Below, piece after piece: positions 23,631 through 35,461 of a DNA stretch of 50,604 nt. Each line of letters opens with the position of its first letter. The stretch's first letter is position 1. The DNA lies in assembly GCF_001039355.2 (NCBI RefSeq), contig NW_019773711.1, forward strand, positions 7,128-57,731, in the 5' to 3' direction. Position numbers and translations under genes: made by a program. Below the pieces are notes generated by a model. The model worked only from the letters and a program-made list of their open reading frames with translations, was not told where the DNA came from and ran no database searches. The DNA is from Lingula anatina (taxonomy: Eukaryota; Brachiopoda; Lingulata; Lingulida; Lingulidae).

Positions 23631-24077
23631 CTTACTTTATAAAAGTATATTATATGAGCGAAAGGATAAGTATCACTTAAACGTACCGAAATTTTCATGT
23701 CAAATATATTATGTCTCCCCAACTTGCAGCGCCAAGGGCGTGGCAGATTCCGTATGGGTGGGGCTCAGCAACAACGACACTGGTGGTTCCACATCCGACT
23801 TCAGTGATTTTACCTGGGGTGACGGAGAGAGCATCAACTACATAGGTACATAACACCATTCGGTGGTACTTGTAATATACCCAACCTGTTCGGTCTACAC
23901 TGAAAATACACGCCAAGCTTCAAATCTGCAAAATGTTTATTTCAGTGAAGTAGGTAATTCAAGGGGGTGGTAGTTGGACAGACGCGAACATTTTGTCATA
24001 TGTATTATATATTTTCATTATGAATCTTTCACTCAACCTCGCCTTCGTGCCTGATTATCTTGTCTTATGGTTATGTT

Positions 24078-24116
<39 letters not shown>

Positions 24117-24584
24117 TTATTTTTATTATTTTGTGTCATAAATTACTTACATATCTCTTGCCAACAGTGATAAGTGACAGTAACAAGTTATCAGGTGAGC
24201 TCTGACGCTGTCAACAGACACCTGGTTTCAGCTTCAGAACTGCCTTAGACCACATTCAAAACAGTGGACTAGCTAGTCCGAGGGTCAAATATGGCGACCC
24301 GCAACAAAGCTTGCCGTCTAATCCGCTAATAAACACTGAATAGATTTCCTGTGGGGAAGTATTCAAGTCGGTCGTTCATATTTGACCCTCGGACTAGTTA
24401 GTCTGTTCTGAATGTGGCCTTAGACTTATTTATCTTGTTTCAGCTACAGATGGTAACCCTGGTGAAGTGACGGGCTCGTGTCAAGGAGTGACGATGACCC
24501 CCACAGGACTTGGAGTTTGGACCCGGCAGGACTGTACGTCCACTTCGGGATACGTGTGCCAGAGATTGCTGGGGAATCCTCAAA
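20193..24584 (+). CDS. Large gene module 1: signal peptide and C-type lectin domain (exons 1-4)
   Basis: Exons 20193-20247, 20543-20720, 23730-23845 and 24444-24584, ending in phases 1, 2, 1 and 1. Exon 1 encodes MAPLVFTLATLLTCMQVQ, a signal peptide. The lectin domain runs YCPTFEKTYGMC, ETAKASCKDFCGTLMNTK, SVWVGLSNND, FTWGDGESINY and WTRQDCTSTSGYVCQ, so the WVGL-type core and the cysteine framework are present. EPN/QPD and WND motifs are absent, so the ligand cannot be called. The ATG directly follows tatttcag, an acceptor-like sequence also seen in the paralogue at 5223, implying an unseen 5' exon. Confidence 0.85.
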
Positions 24585-27500
24585 GTACCATCACATTATA
24601 TATAATTAGCCATTGGCATCACCTTTTCTCGTTCCTTATTAAATGATATACATATAGTATGTGATTTCAGAATATACATGTACCTTTGACAGTGAATAAC
24701 GCAGAACCTTCTCCTTTTCAATCGTGGGTTTCTTATTTGTAGCGTTTATAATGTTTTTAAAACTATAAATGTCCTATAAATGCCAGATGAAACAGCAATC
24801 ACTGTACGGTAGTTACGTAGTGTAGATCTGTTAATTTTCAAATCACACTTCAAATTGGTAAACTGTAATTTTCTAATCCCCACAAGCCCAGTGTTTTGGT
24901 CATTATCAATCCTTCAGCGCATTGGTTTCTCCTGAAGTGTAGTATTTGAAATGAAACTTTTCTAGTCGAATTTATTGTTCTATTAACATGAAACGTGTCC
25001 TTTCTACAGGCTCCGCGTGCACCCACCCCGTCCTCAGCTCCCATCTGCACTCATCTCCGAATTACGGGTGGTGCTCTGTGGGAACCGACTGTTGCACCGT
25101 GGACACCACTGTGTCGTTTACCTGCGATCCCGGCTGGTATCTCAGTGGTCCTGGCGCCTTTCATTGTGAGGCCGATGGCCTGTGGTCCTCGAATTCCTAT
25201 TTAACCTACGATTATACTTACTCAACATGTTTACGTAAGTTGCGTAAAGGAATATGGATGTAGTAAGCGGGAGGGAGTGATGAACATAGATGCAGGTTCT
25301 GATTCTAAGTGCCTCACCCTCAGCGTTGCTTTTACTTTATTAAGACACGATTAACTGGTGTGCCATTATTTATAGAAACAGACCTGGGGTAGAAAGAGTA
25401 AAGAAAAAACTGGGTGTTGTTGCATAAGGTGTCTTAATGAACTGATAGATCTTTCTGTCAACATAATTAATAATAACAGTGCACGTTTTTCGAACGCATT
25501 GTCTTGAACTAATAATCGTTTTAATTATTCATTAATTCACCTATCCATACATTTATTATTGATGTGTTAATTATTACAATTTCCAGCCAGACAATGTCCC
25601 ACAATCAACATCCCTGCTGAGAATCACGTGAATGTGACGTCAACAATTGGCAGGATGACGGACACTGTGACGTTTTTCTGTCACACTGGTTACGTCATGG
25701 CGGACTCCAGTACCACCGTGACCAGCCAGTGTACATGGAATGCCACTCTAGGAGGCATGGCGTGGACAGTGGCGACACCAATGTGTTACGGTGGGTTATT
25801 TACCGTACATAAAGTATGCATGTACATGTATTAGCTTTCCCTTGTTTCCTCATGTAGTGAATTGGGTACGTTCAGGCCCCTCTGTTATATGCCTATACCG
25901 TAGTCCATAATATGAATATTCAATATTTGTTCGAATTTATATGATTTAACCCATTCTTAGAGGTCGATTATAAAACAAAGCACTGCACATGATAGAGAGT
26001 TCGCTTCCCATTCATTTGTACAGGTTAAGCCTCACCCTAGATTTTGACTCACTTAGGTCAGACTAACCCTAACCGTTATAACTATATGGAGGGCGGACTT
26101 TCTGTTACACGGACCCTCAGTTTCGTTACACACACGTTGGGCTAGAAAATGCCATGCAAGGCTTTATATTTGCAACCGATTTTATTTTTTCGAAATAATG
26201 CTCTCGGCAACCATGATATCAAGTATATCCGCATTAAAGAAAACATAAAGCGAAAAGAAAATATTTAATATTTGGTATTTTCTAACTTTTATCTTACTTC
26301 CACCTCATTAGCTATACCTTGTCCGGATTTGACGATCGACCCAAACGGAAATTACAACTGCACAGGCATCAGCGGAACTTCTGGAGATTCGGTCACGTGC
26401 TACTGTTACCCTGGTTACGTATATGATGACGGCACATCCATCCAGGTATTTAACTGTACCTTGGGCAGGGGAAAACCAGAGTGGTCCAATGAACTGATGT
26501 CATGCATGAGTAAGCAATTTAAAATGATAAATATATATGTAAAATCTGTGAAGACTTTTTTTATTACATTTCAAATAAAATGTGCTTATTTGCATGCATT
26601 CCATTGTTGTTTCGTTTCCCATCTTCTTCATTTAGATATTTTATATATTATTTGAAACTTTTATTATTTTTAATGAATTAACTTAAAAAAATTATGATTC
26701 ACTGTAACTGCGATGTTTGAGGGGTATTAATTGTATATCGTTTGATCGAGGCCTAACGTCAGGAGAAAATAAGTAGCTTTGCTAGGTATTTAGATTTGAA
26801 ATATGAATTTGGGACATTTTTAAATGCGTACGATATATACCTTTAACACTTAAGGTCCATGATATATGATTAAGCTCAACAACACCTCAATAGTTAAACT
26901 TTCCCTTCATCCGGCATCAAATAAATAGTTATTTTTTGAGTGATATTCATTCGGTACTTTTCCCACTCATTTGTTATGCCTTTCCAAATTTCTTTTTTAA
27001 ATCAATTTCTTTCCTTATTTCATGTTTTCTTTATTGTGTTCTATTTTGATCTTTCTACTTCTTTTGTCTCTGTCCAATGTTTTTTCTCTTTCCTTTATTG
27101 ATCAAAAATAAGTTATTTAAGTTTTGTCTTTGATTTGATCTGGCAGTTACCTATCTGTAAATCACGATTTGTCCCTTAGGTACAACAGACATATGTGATC
27201 TGCCCACAATTCCAACGGAGAACCACGTGACAGCAAATATTTCCGGTAAATATATCGGAGACACCATCCTGTATGAATGTGAACCTGGTTACGGTATTTC
27301 GGATGGTCTTAACAGAGCCTCTGTACTCGTAGAATGTATCGGAGCCAATGATACACGGGGACTGACGACAATACCGCCATCTAACGGAAGTTTGTCCAAT
27401 GGCGGCGCTGTTTGGGAAATGGACCCTCCTGTGTGCAAAGGTAAAATTGTTATATTTCAAAGCTAAATGTATTAAATTAATGTTCAAAATAACAGTTTTT

Positions 27501-30500
27501 GAAAAAAAAAAAATAATCAAGTAGCTCGCAAACGAATGCAGAATACATCAATGCATGTTTTTATTAGCTCATTTTGGGGAACCATAACTGGTTACATGAG
27601 CGTTCTTTAGTGTTCCTCATAAATTCATATTGCTTAAATATTACTAGTGGAAAATGTTTAAGATGAAAGAAACTTCAAACTTTTTGAAGGACTTTCGTTT
27701 TATTTTGTCGTATTACGTGTATCTAAAATTAGCTTTACCGTGTCCGGATTTGATCATCGACCCGAACGGAAACTACAACTGCACGGGCGTCAATGGAACT
27801 ATAGGAGATTCTGTCACGTGCAGCTGTTACCCTGGTTATACGTACGCTGACAGCAGTAACATCCGGGACTTGAACTGTACCTTGGTAACTGGAAGACCAG
27901 TGTGGTCCAACCAACTGGCATCATGCGGAAGTAAGTGTTTCAAGAAGTGAAATACTCGTACATGTAGTTTATGGTAATACAACTTTCTCATCGACAAAGA
28001 TGTACACTAGTACGAGAGATGTCTACCAGAAACACATAGATGTTGTAATTTTCCATTTTTGCTCACTTTTTCCGCTCTTCTTTAATTTTGTTCTTTTGCG
28101 TACATTCTGCCTCAATTTCTTATTATATCCCTTACTTTGTACTTTCCTTGTTATGATACCTATGAAGGGCATAAGAACTAGACTCTATTTTCTCGTTTAA
28201 CCTCCGAATGCAATTTTGCCTATGAATTGACCTGCAGGTACTACAGAAATATGCGCTTCGCCCACGATTCCAACAGAAAACCACGTAACCGGAAACGTTT
28301 CAGGCGCACTTGTTGGGGAAGTTATCCTTTACGTGTGTGATCCTGGGTACGCAGTTCAAACCGGAAACTCAGCCTTGACCTCAATACCCGTTGAGTGTGT
28401 AGAGGGTAACTATACCGAGGAACAAGAGTCAAATGCGACGTCTCACGGAATAATGGCCAATGGCAGTGCTGTTTGGGAAACAGATCCTCCTGTTTGCACA
28501 GGTCAGTAACAAAAGTTTTCTTGAGATGTGGGAATGTGGTTGGTTCACGTTCGAACTTGAATATATATGTATAGAGAGAAAAACATAATCTCAAGGAAAT
28601 TTATCCAGAAACTAATTAGCAAAAGTAGCGATCAAAATAACTAGCAAAAGACTGAGTAATAACCAGCTGATCAACCAACACACAAGCATACAAACAAACA
28701 AAATAAAAAGAAACTTATTTTTTCTTGTATTTCCTGTAAGAACATTTACATCAATTTCCATATTTCCTCCGGAAAACAGCCATTTGCTTTGGTTACCTTC
28801 TAGCACAATATACGGTACATATATGGGTAATAAGATGTGCCAGTACATTGTATATTGCACATTTTAAAAGTAATGAAATGGTTTGAAAAATTATGTTTTG
28901 TGTCATTACTTCCACCAATATGGTTTTATGAATCCTCAAATCAATGTTATTGTAGACGTGTTGACCATTTTAACATTTGAACTTCAGCGTTACCGTGCCC
29001 GGCTTTGAACATCGACCCCGCTGGAAACTACAATTGCACAGGCACCAACGGTGCGGTTGGAGATCAGGCCACGTGCACCTGTTACCCAGGTTATGCATTC
29101 AATGACAGCAGTAACATCCGGGTATTGAATTGTACCTGGACGATTGATGGTCTTGGTTGGTCCAACCAAACGATGTTATGTGAACGTAAGTATTTGAAAG
29201 AGATACATGTGTGTATTTATGTAATAGTAGTACTTGTTTTCTTAATTTTTTAAATTATTTTATCATATTTTCAGTCTGTTCCGTTTGTATATTTCCATTC
29301 CTCATTTTCTGTATTTCTTATTCCTTGTTTTCTGTCTCTATACGTTCTTTTGTTTTTCATTGGTTCAACGTCTCTAACCGCTAATTTTCTTTGTCTGATT
29401 CCCCACTTTCTCTTCTAAATCTCGTAGGCTGAAGTTGTCTTTTACTTTACAGGTAAAATTGTTTTCTTTTTATCTTTAATTTTGTATTAAGTTATATATT
29501 ATTTTATTAACTCTAATTATTTAGTTATTATTATCAATTTAATGTTTAATTTAAATATTTTATTTAGTAAACTCTGTAATTTATATAAAAATAAAAGACT
29601 TTCTCTTCTAAATCTCGTAGGATGAAGTTGTCTTTTACTTTACAGTAATAAAAACTGTTACATTTATACTTAAGTTTACTGGGTACCATGTACCGATATT
29701 GGAACAAACAAGAAAACACATGACCTCCTTATGTACTACGTGTTTATAAATCTTCTGGTATTTTCTGCTGAAAAATTTATTTGCTTAGGCTGGTTTCGTT
29801 TAATGTTATCGAATTTGCCTCATTTGTTCTCTACATATCTTCGCTTTTCTATTTTGTTCTTTATGTCTGTGTCTAATAACGTTTTTATATTTATCTTTGG
29901 CTCTGGGCCCTGATTACATTCAGATTCTTCCTATTTTCCTTTTTGCCCTTTTACGATTGACCATTACATTTTCATTCTTATTTCCATATCATTTTTCTTA
30001 TCCCTCTTGAAAGATTTTGCTAACCCCCGCCCTATTTCCCATTTCGACTTCTTTCTCATTTGTTTGTCCATTGCACATTTTTCCATTTTGTCAACATTCC
30101 AGCCCAGCCCTGCTCGAATATCTCTACTGCTATAACCCCCGCTCACCATGTATTCTATGAGGACTCCGGCCCTGTGACTGTAGGACAAAACATCACCGTG
30201 AGATGTGAAGGTGGTTATGCACTGAGCGCTGAAAACCACACAGATACCGTTCAAACTCTCGAGTGCAGTGCCAGCGGGCCTTCGTCCGCTACCTGGACCA
30301 GTGGAATAACGCCTTGTATAGGTGAGTGGTTAAGGGGACCAAGGGAACGGAACCGTATCGATGTTGAGCTTTATGTAATTGTTGTTTCTTTTTCTTATGA
30401 AAATGAACATTGTTTACGGGCAACTTAACATGTTTCAGATACCTGTCGCGGCATAAAATATTTTAGATTTGATACAATTCTGTATACATGTTATTATATT

Positions 30501-33115
30501 AGTAGGTGCATTATAGCATATTGCACATTGTATATTGTACATTTTGAAGGTAATGAAATGGTTTGAAAATTATGTTTTTTTTGTCATTATTTCTACTAAT
30601 ATGGTGTTATGAATAGTCGAATCAATGTTATTGTAGACGTGTTGAACTTTTCAACATTTGAACTTCAGCGTTACCGTGCCCGGCTTTGACCATCGACCCC
30701 GTTGGAAACTACAATTGCACAGGCACCAACGGTGCGGTTGGAGATCAGGCCACGTGCACCTGTTACCCTGGCTACGCATTCAATGACCGCAGTAACATCC
30801 GGGTATTGAATTGCACCTGGATGACTGATGGTCTTGGTTGGTCCAACCAAACGATATTATGTGAACGTAAGTTTTAGAAAGAGATACATGTATGTATTTA
30901 TATCTAAGTTTACTGGGTTCCTTGTACCGATATTGGAACAAACAAGAAATTATCTTTGCTTTTTTTTTAAATTTTTGTCTTTATGGTTGTGGCTAATTAA
31001 TTTTTTTAATATTAATTTTTTCCACAGGGCATGCTCACCTTCTTCCTCTTCTCCTTTTTGACTTTTTGTGATTGCATGGCCATAATATGTTCATTCCAAT
31101 TGCCATATTGTTTTTTCTAAGACATCGTGGTAGTTGATGCTAACCCTCACCCCTCTCATCTTTCGACATTTTCCTCATTTGATAGCCTATTACACATTTA
31201 TCCATATTGTCAACATTCCAGCCCAGCCCTGCCCGAACATCTCCACAGTCATAACTCCCGATCACCATGTAACCTTTGAGGACTTCGGTCTGGTGACTGT
31301 AGGACAAAACATCACCGTGAGATGTGAAGGTGGCTATGCACTGAGCGCTGAGCACACAGATACCGTTCAGACTATCGAGTGTGGTGCCAACGGGCCTTCG
31401 TCCGCTACTTGGACCAGTGGAATAACGCCTTGTATAGGTGAGTGGTTAATGGGATCATCGAAACGGAACCGCACCGTTGTTGAGCTATATCTAATTGCAT
31501 TTTCTTATGAAAATGAACGTTGTTTTCGGGCAACTTACCATGTTTCGGATACCTGTCGCGGCATAACATATTTTAGATTTGATACAATTCTGTATATATG
31601 TCATTATACTAGTAGGTGCATTATAGACCTTCAGGCATCGTAATTATAATAAACGGACACCACTTCATTCAGAGCGAATAATAGAACATAAACTTAATTG
31701 AAAAATAGCCTTTCAAGTATTATTCCAAAACACGTATACCTTTGCGAGATTTCATAAAATGACTTTCATATAACGAGTATTATTGGTTCTTGACTGCTGT
31801 GCCCGTTCTAGCTCTTCCCTGCCCGTCAATTGAACTAACATCAGCGAACCATTTGGTGATGGCCAACCATTCAGGCTTTCTGGGGGACAGAATAACGTTT
31901 GAGTGCGAGGCCAATTACAAGTTACCAGGATTTGTGACTACCCTGGAAGTAAACTGCATTTGGGACGGTTTGTCCACCGGTTGGTCTCAGCCGGTGCCGA
32001 CGTGTATGGGTAGGTAAAGGATCCATTAAATACTTGTTTCTGGAACTGAAATATGTTATTTTTATTTTCCAACATCTTTATTCGAAAAAGATTTTATACA
32101 AAGTATAGCATGTAATGAAAGGTGGCAAATCGCCGAAGCGCTATGGGCTCACCTTAAGATAATAGTATGAATGATAATAGTAACAACAGTCATAATGATA
32201 ATAATAAAATTAATAATATTGATAATAAAAAGTGATTATTTTTATTACAGTAGAATAATATAAACTAAATAGTGGTGTTTTGTAACAAGCACCGCAATAC
32301 ACGTGTATCCACTAGCAAGGATCGGTGTCAGTTGGTTTAAAGATTGACGCAACAACTATCAAAGACAATGCTATCACAAGTCAAATCATTGTTTTGATGT
32401 GTGATTTGATCTGCAAAGAAATTTTACGGGTCATCTTAATGTGTGTTTCCAGCCATTTGTGCTCCACCCATAGTTCCACCAGAGAACCACGTGACCGGAA
32501 ACTTGTCACGCGCAGTTGTGGGTGACATTATACTATATGAGTGTGATCCTGGATACGCTGTTCCAACTGGTGACGTTTACGTGACCTTTGTGCCAGTGGA
32601 GTGTGTCAGTGTAAGCTCCACGTCTTACGGAACTTCTTACGGAAATCACAGAACTTCTTCTAGTGGTGGTGCTGTTTGGGCAAGCGACCCTCCCATGTGT
32701 GTAGGTTAGAAATTTCTAAATACGATTTAATGGGATTGAATCAGTAGGCATTAAGCGGTTTATATCATTACGTAAATAAAAGTGCAGAATGATGATGAAA
32801 AACAAAGATTATATAAGGCTGAAAATATGAACTAAATTCTATGTATTACCAATATTGTATTTTGCACCCATCTCCGTGTTTTATGACAATTGTCATACAG
32901 GTTTACCGTGTCCTCCAATCACCACATCGGATTGGAACCACGCCCATGTGATCGGCAACTTGAATACGTCAAGGGTTGGAGATCAAGTAGACGTCTCCTG
33001 TGAGGCTGGGTACAGTCTGGATGGCGGTGTCACCACCAACTACTCCATAGCATGTGTCTTTGATAATGTAACAGCTGGAGAGTGGGAACAGCCACTGGCT
33101 AACTGCACTCGTAAG

Positions 33116-33157
<42 letters not shown>

Positions 33158-35419
33158 GCTGTTCGAAAACACCAGAATAAATTTATTTTGCTGTTTGATG
33201 TAAGACAGAGTTATAAATTTAAGATGCAAACGGTTTTGAATTTCAGCCGAGTAATATTCAAGTTAACCACCCATTAAAATATTTCATATTTAATATGCCC
33301 CTTAGCANACTTTTTTTAATATTAATTTTTTCCACAGGGCATGCTCACCTTCTTCCTCTTCTCCTTTTTGACTTTTTGTGATTGCATGGCCATAATATGT
33401 TCATTCCAATTGCCATATTGTTTTTTCTAAGACATCGTGGTAGTTGATGCTAACCCTCGCCCCCTCTCATCTTTCGACATCTTCCTCATTTGATAGCCTA
33501 TTACACATTTATCCATTTTGTCAACATTCCAGCCCAGCCCTGCCCGAACATCTCCACAGTCATAACTCCCGATCACCATGTAACCTTTGAGGACTTCGGT
33601 CTGGTGACTGTAGGACAAAACATCACCGTGAGATGTGAAGGTGGCTATGCACTGAGCGCTGAGCACACAGATACCGTTCAAACTCTCGAGTGTGGTGCCA
33701 GCGGGCCTTCGTCCGCTACTTGGACCAGTGGAATAACGCCTTGTATAGGTGAGTGGTTAATGGGACCAAGGGAACGGAACCGTATCGATGTTGAACTTTA
33801 TGTATTGTTGTTTCATTTTCTTATGAAAATGAACGTTGTTTTCTGGCAACTTACCATATTTCAAATACCTGTCGCGGCATAACATATATAAGGTTTGATA
33901 CAATTCTGTATATATGTTATTATACTAGTAGGTGCATTATAGACCTTCTGGCATCGTAATTATAAGAAACGGCCACCACTTCATTCAGAACGAATAATAA
34001 TAAACTTAATTGAAAAATAGACGGTCAAGTATTATTCAAAAACACGTATACCTGTGCGAGATTTCATAAAATGACTTTCATATAACGAGTATTATTGGTT
34101 CTTGACTGCGGTGCCCGTTCCAGCTCTTCCCTGCCCGTCAATTGAACTAACATCAGCGAACCATTTGGTGATGGCCAACCATTCAGGCTTTCTGGGGGAC
34201 AGAATAACGTTTGAGTGCGAGGCCAATTACAAGTTACCAGGATTTGTGACTACCCTGGAAGTAAACTGCATTTGGGACGGTTTGTCCACCGGTTGGTCTC
34301 AGTCTGTACCGACGTGTATGGGTAGGTGAAGGATCCATAAAACACTTGTTTCTGGAACTGAAATATGTTTTTTTTATTTTCCAACATCTTTATTCTAAAA
34401 AGATTTTATACAAAGTATAGCATGTAATGAAAGGTGGCAAATCGCCGAAGCGCTATGGGCTAACCTTAAGATAATAGTATGAATGATAATAGTAACAACA
34501 GTCATAATGATAATAATAAACTTAATAATAAAAAGTGATTATTTTTATTACAGTAGAATAATATAAACTAAATAGTGGTGTTTTGTAACAAGCACCGCAA
34601 TACACGTGTATCCACGAGCAAGGATCGGTGTCAGTTGGTTTAAAGATTGACGCAGCAACTATCAAAGACAATGCTATCACAAGTCAAATCATTGTTTTGA
34701 TGTGTGATTCGATCTGCAAAGAAATTTTACGGGCCATGTTAATGTGTTTCCAGCCATTTGTGCTCCACCCATAGTTCCACCAGAGAGCCACGTGACCGGA
34801 AACTTGTCACGCGCAGTTGTGGGTGACATTATACTATATGAGTGTGATCCTGGATACGCTGTTCCAACTGGTGACGTTTACGTGACCTTTGTGCCAGTGG
34901 AGTGTGTCAGTGTAAGCTCCACGTCTTACGGAACTTCTTACGGAAATCACAGAACTTCTTCTAGTGGTGGTGCTGTTTGGGCAAGCGACCCTCCCATGTG
35001 TATAGGTTAGAAAATTCTAAATACGATTAAATGAGATTGAATCAGTAGGCATTAAACGGTTTATATCAATACGTAAATAAAAGTGCAGAATAATGATGAA
35101 AAACAAAGATTATATAAGTCTGAAAATATGAACTAAATTCTATGTATTACCAATATTGTATTTTGCACCCATCTCCGTGTTTTATGACAATTGTCATACA
35201 GGTTTACCGTGTCCTCTAATCACCACATCGGATTGTAACCACGCCCATGTGAGCGGCAACTTGAATACGTCAAGGGTTGGAGATCAAGTAGACGTCTCCT
35301 GTGAGGCTGGGTACAGTCTGGATGACAGTGTCACCACCAACTACTCCATAGCATGTGTCTTTGATAATGCAACAGCTGGAGAGTGGGAACAGCCACTGGC
35401 TAACTGCACTCGTAAGTAG

Positions 35420-35461
<42 letters not shown>

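Larger units (their letters stand above)
20721..23729 (+). other. Intron 2 of the large gene, repeat-rich
   Basis: Contents: an A-run (20806-20823), a dispersed repeat shared with intron 6 (21030-21126), (AAT)n at 21246-21289, (TTTA)n at about 21577-21616, the GGCGGATC-type repeat (22163-22232), (TTA)n at 22791-22828 and (GA)n at 23585-23626. No coding exon recognised. A reading frame with a Tyr/Leu run near 22790 is only the (TTA)n tract. Confidence 0.7.

Noticed and set aside
33119-33156. Regular repeats considered as a CRISPR-like or regulatory array
   Set aside because: Plain (GT)n microsatellite, present in both copies of the duplicated unit; no spacer structure anywhere in the window.
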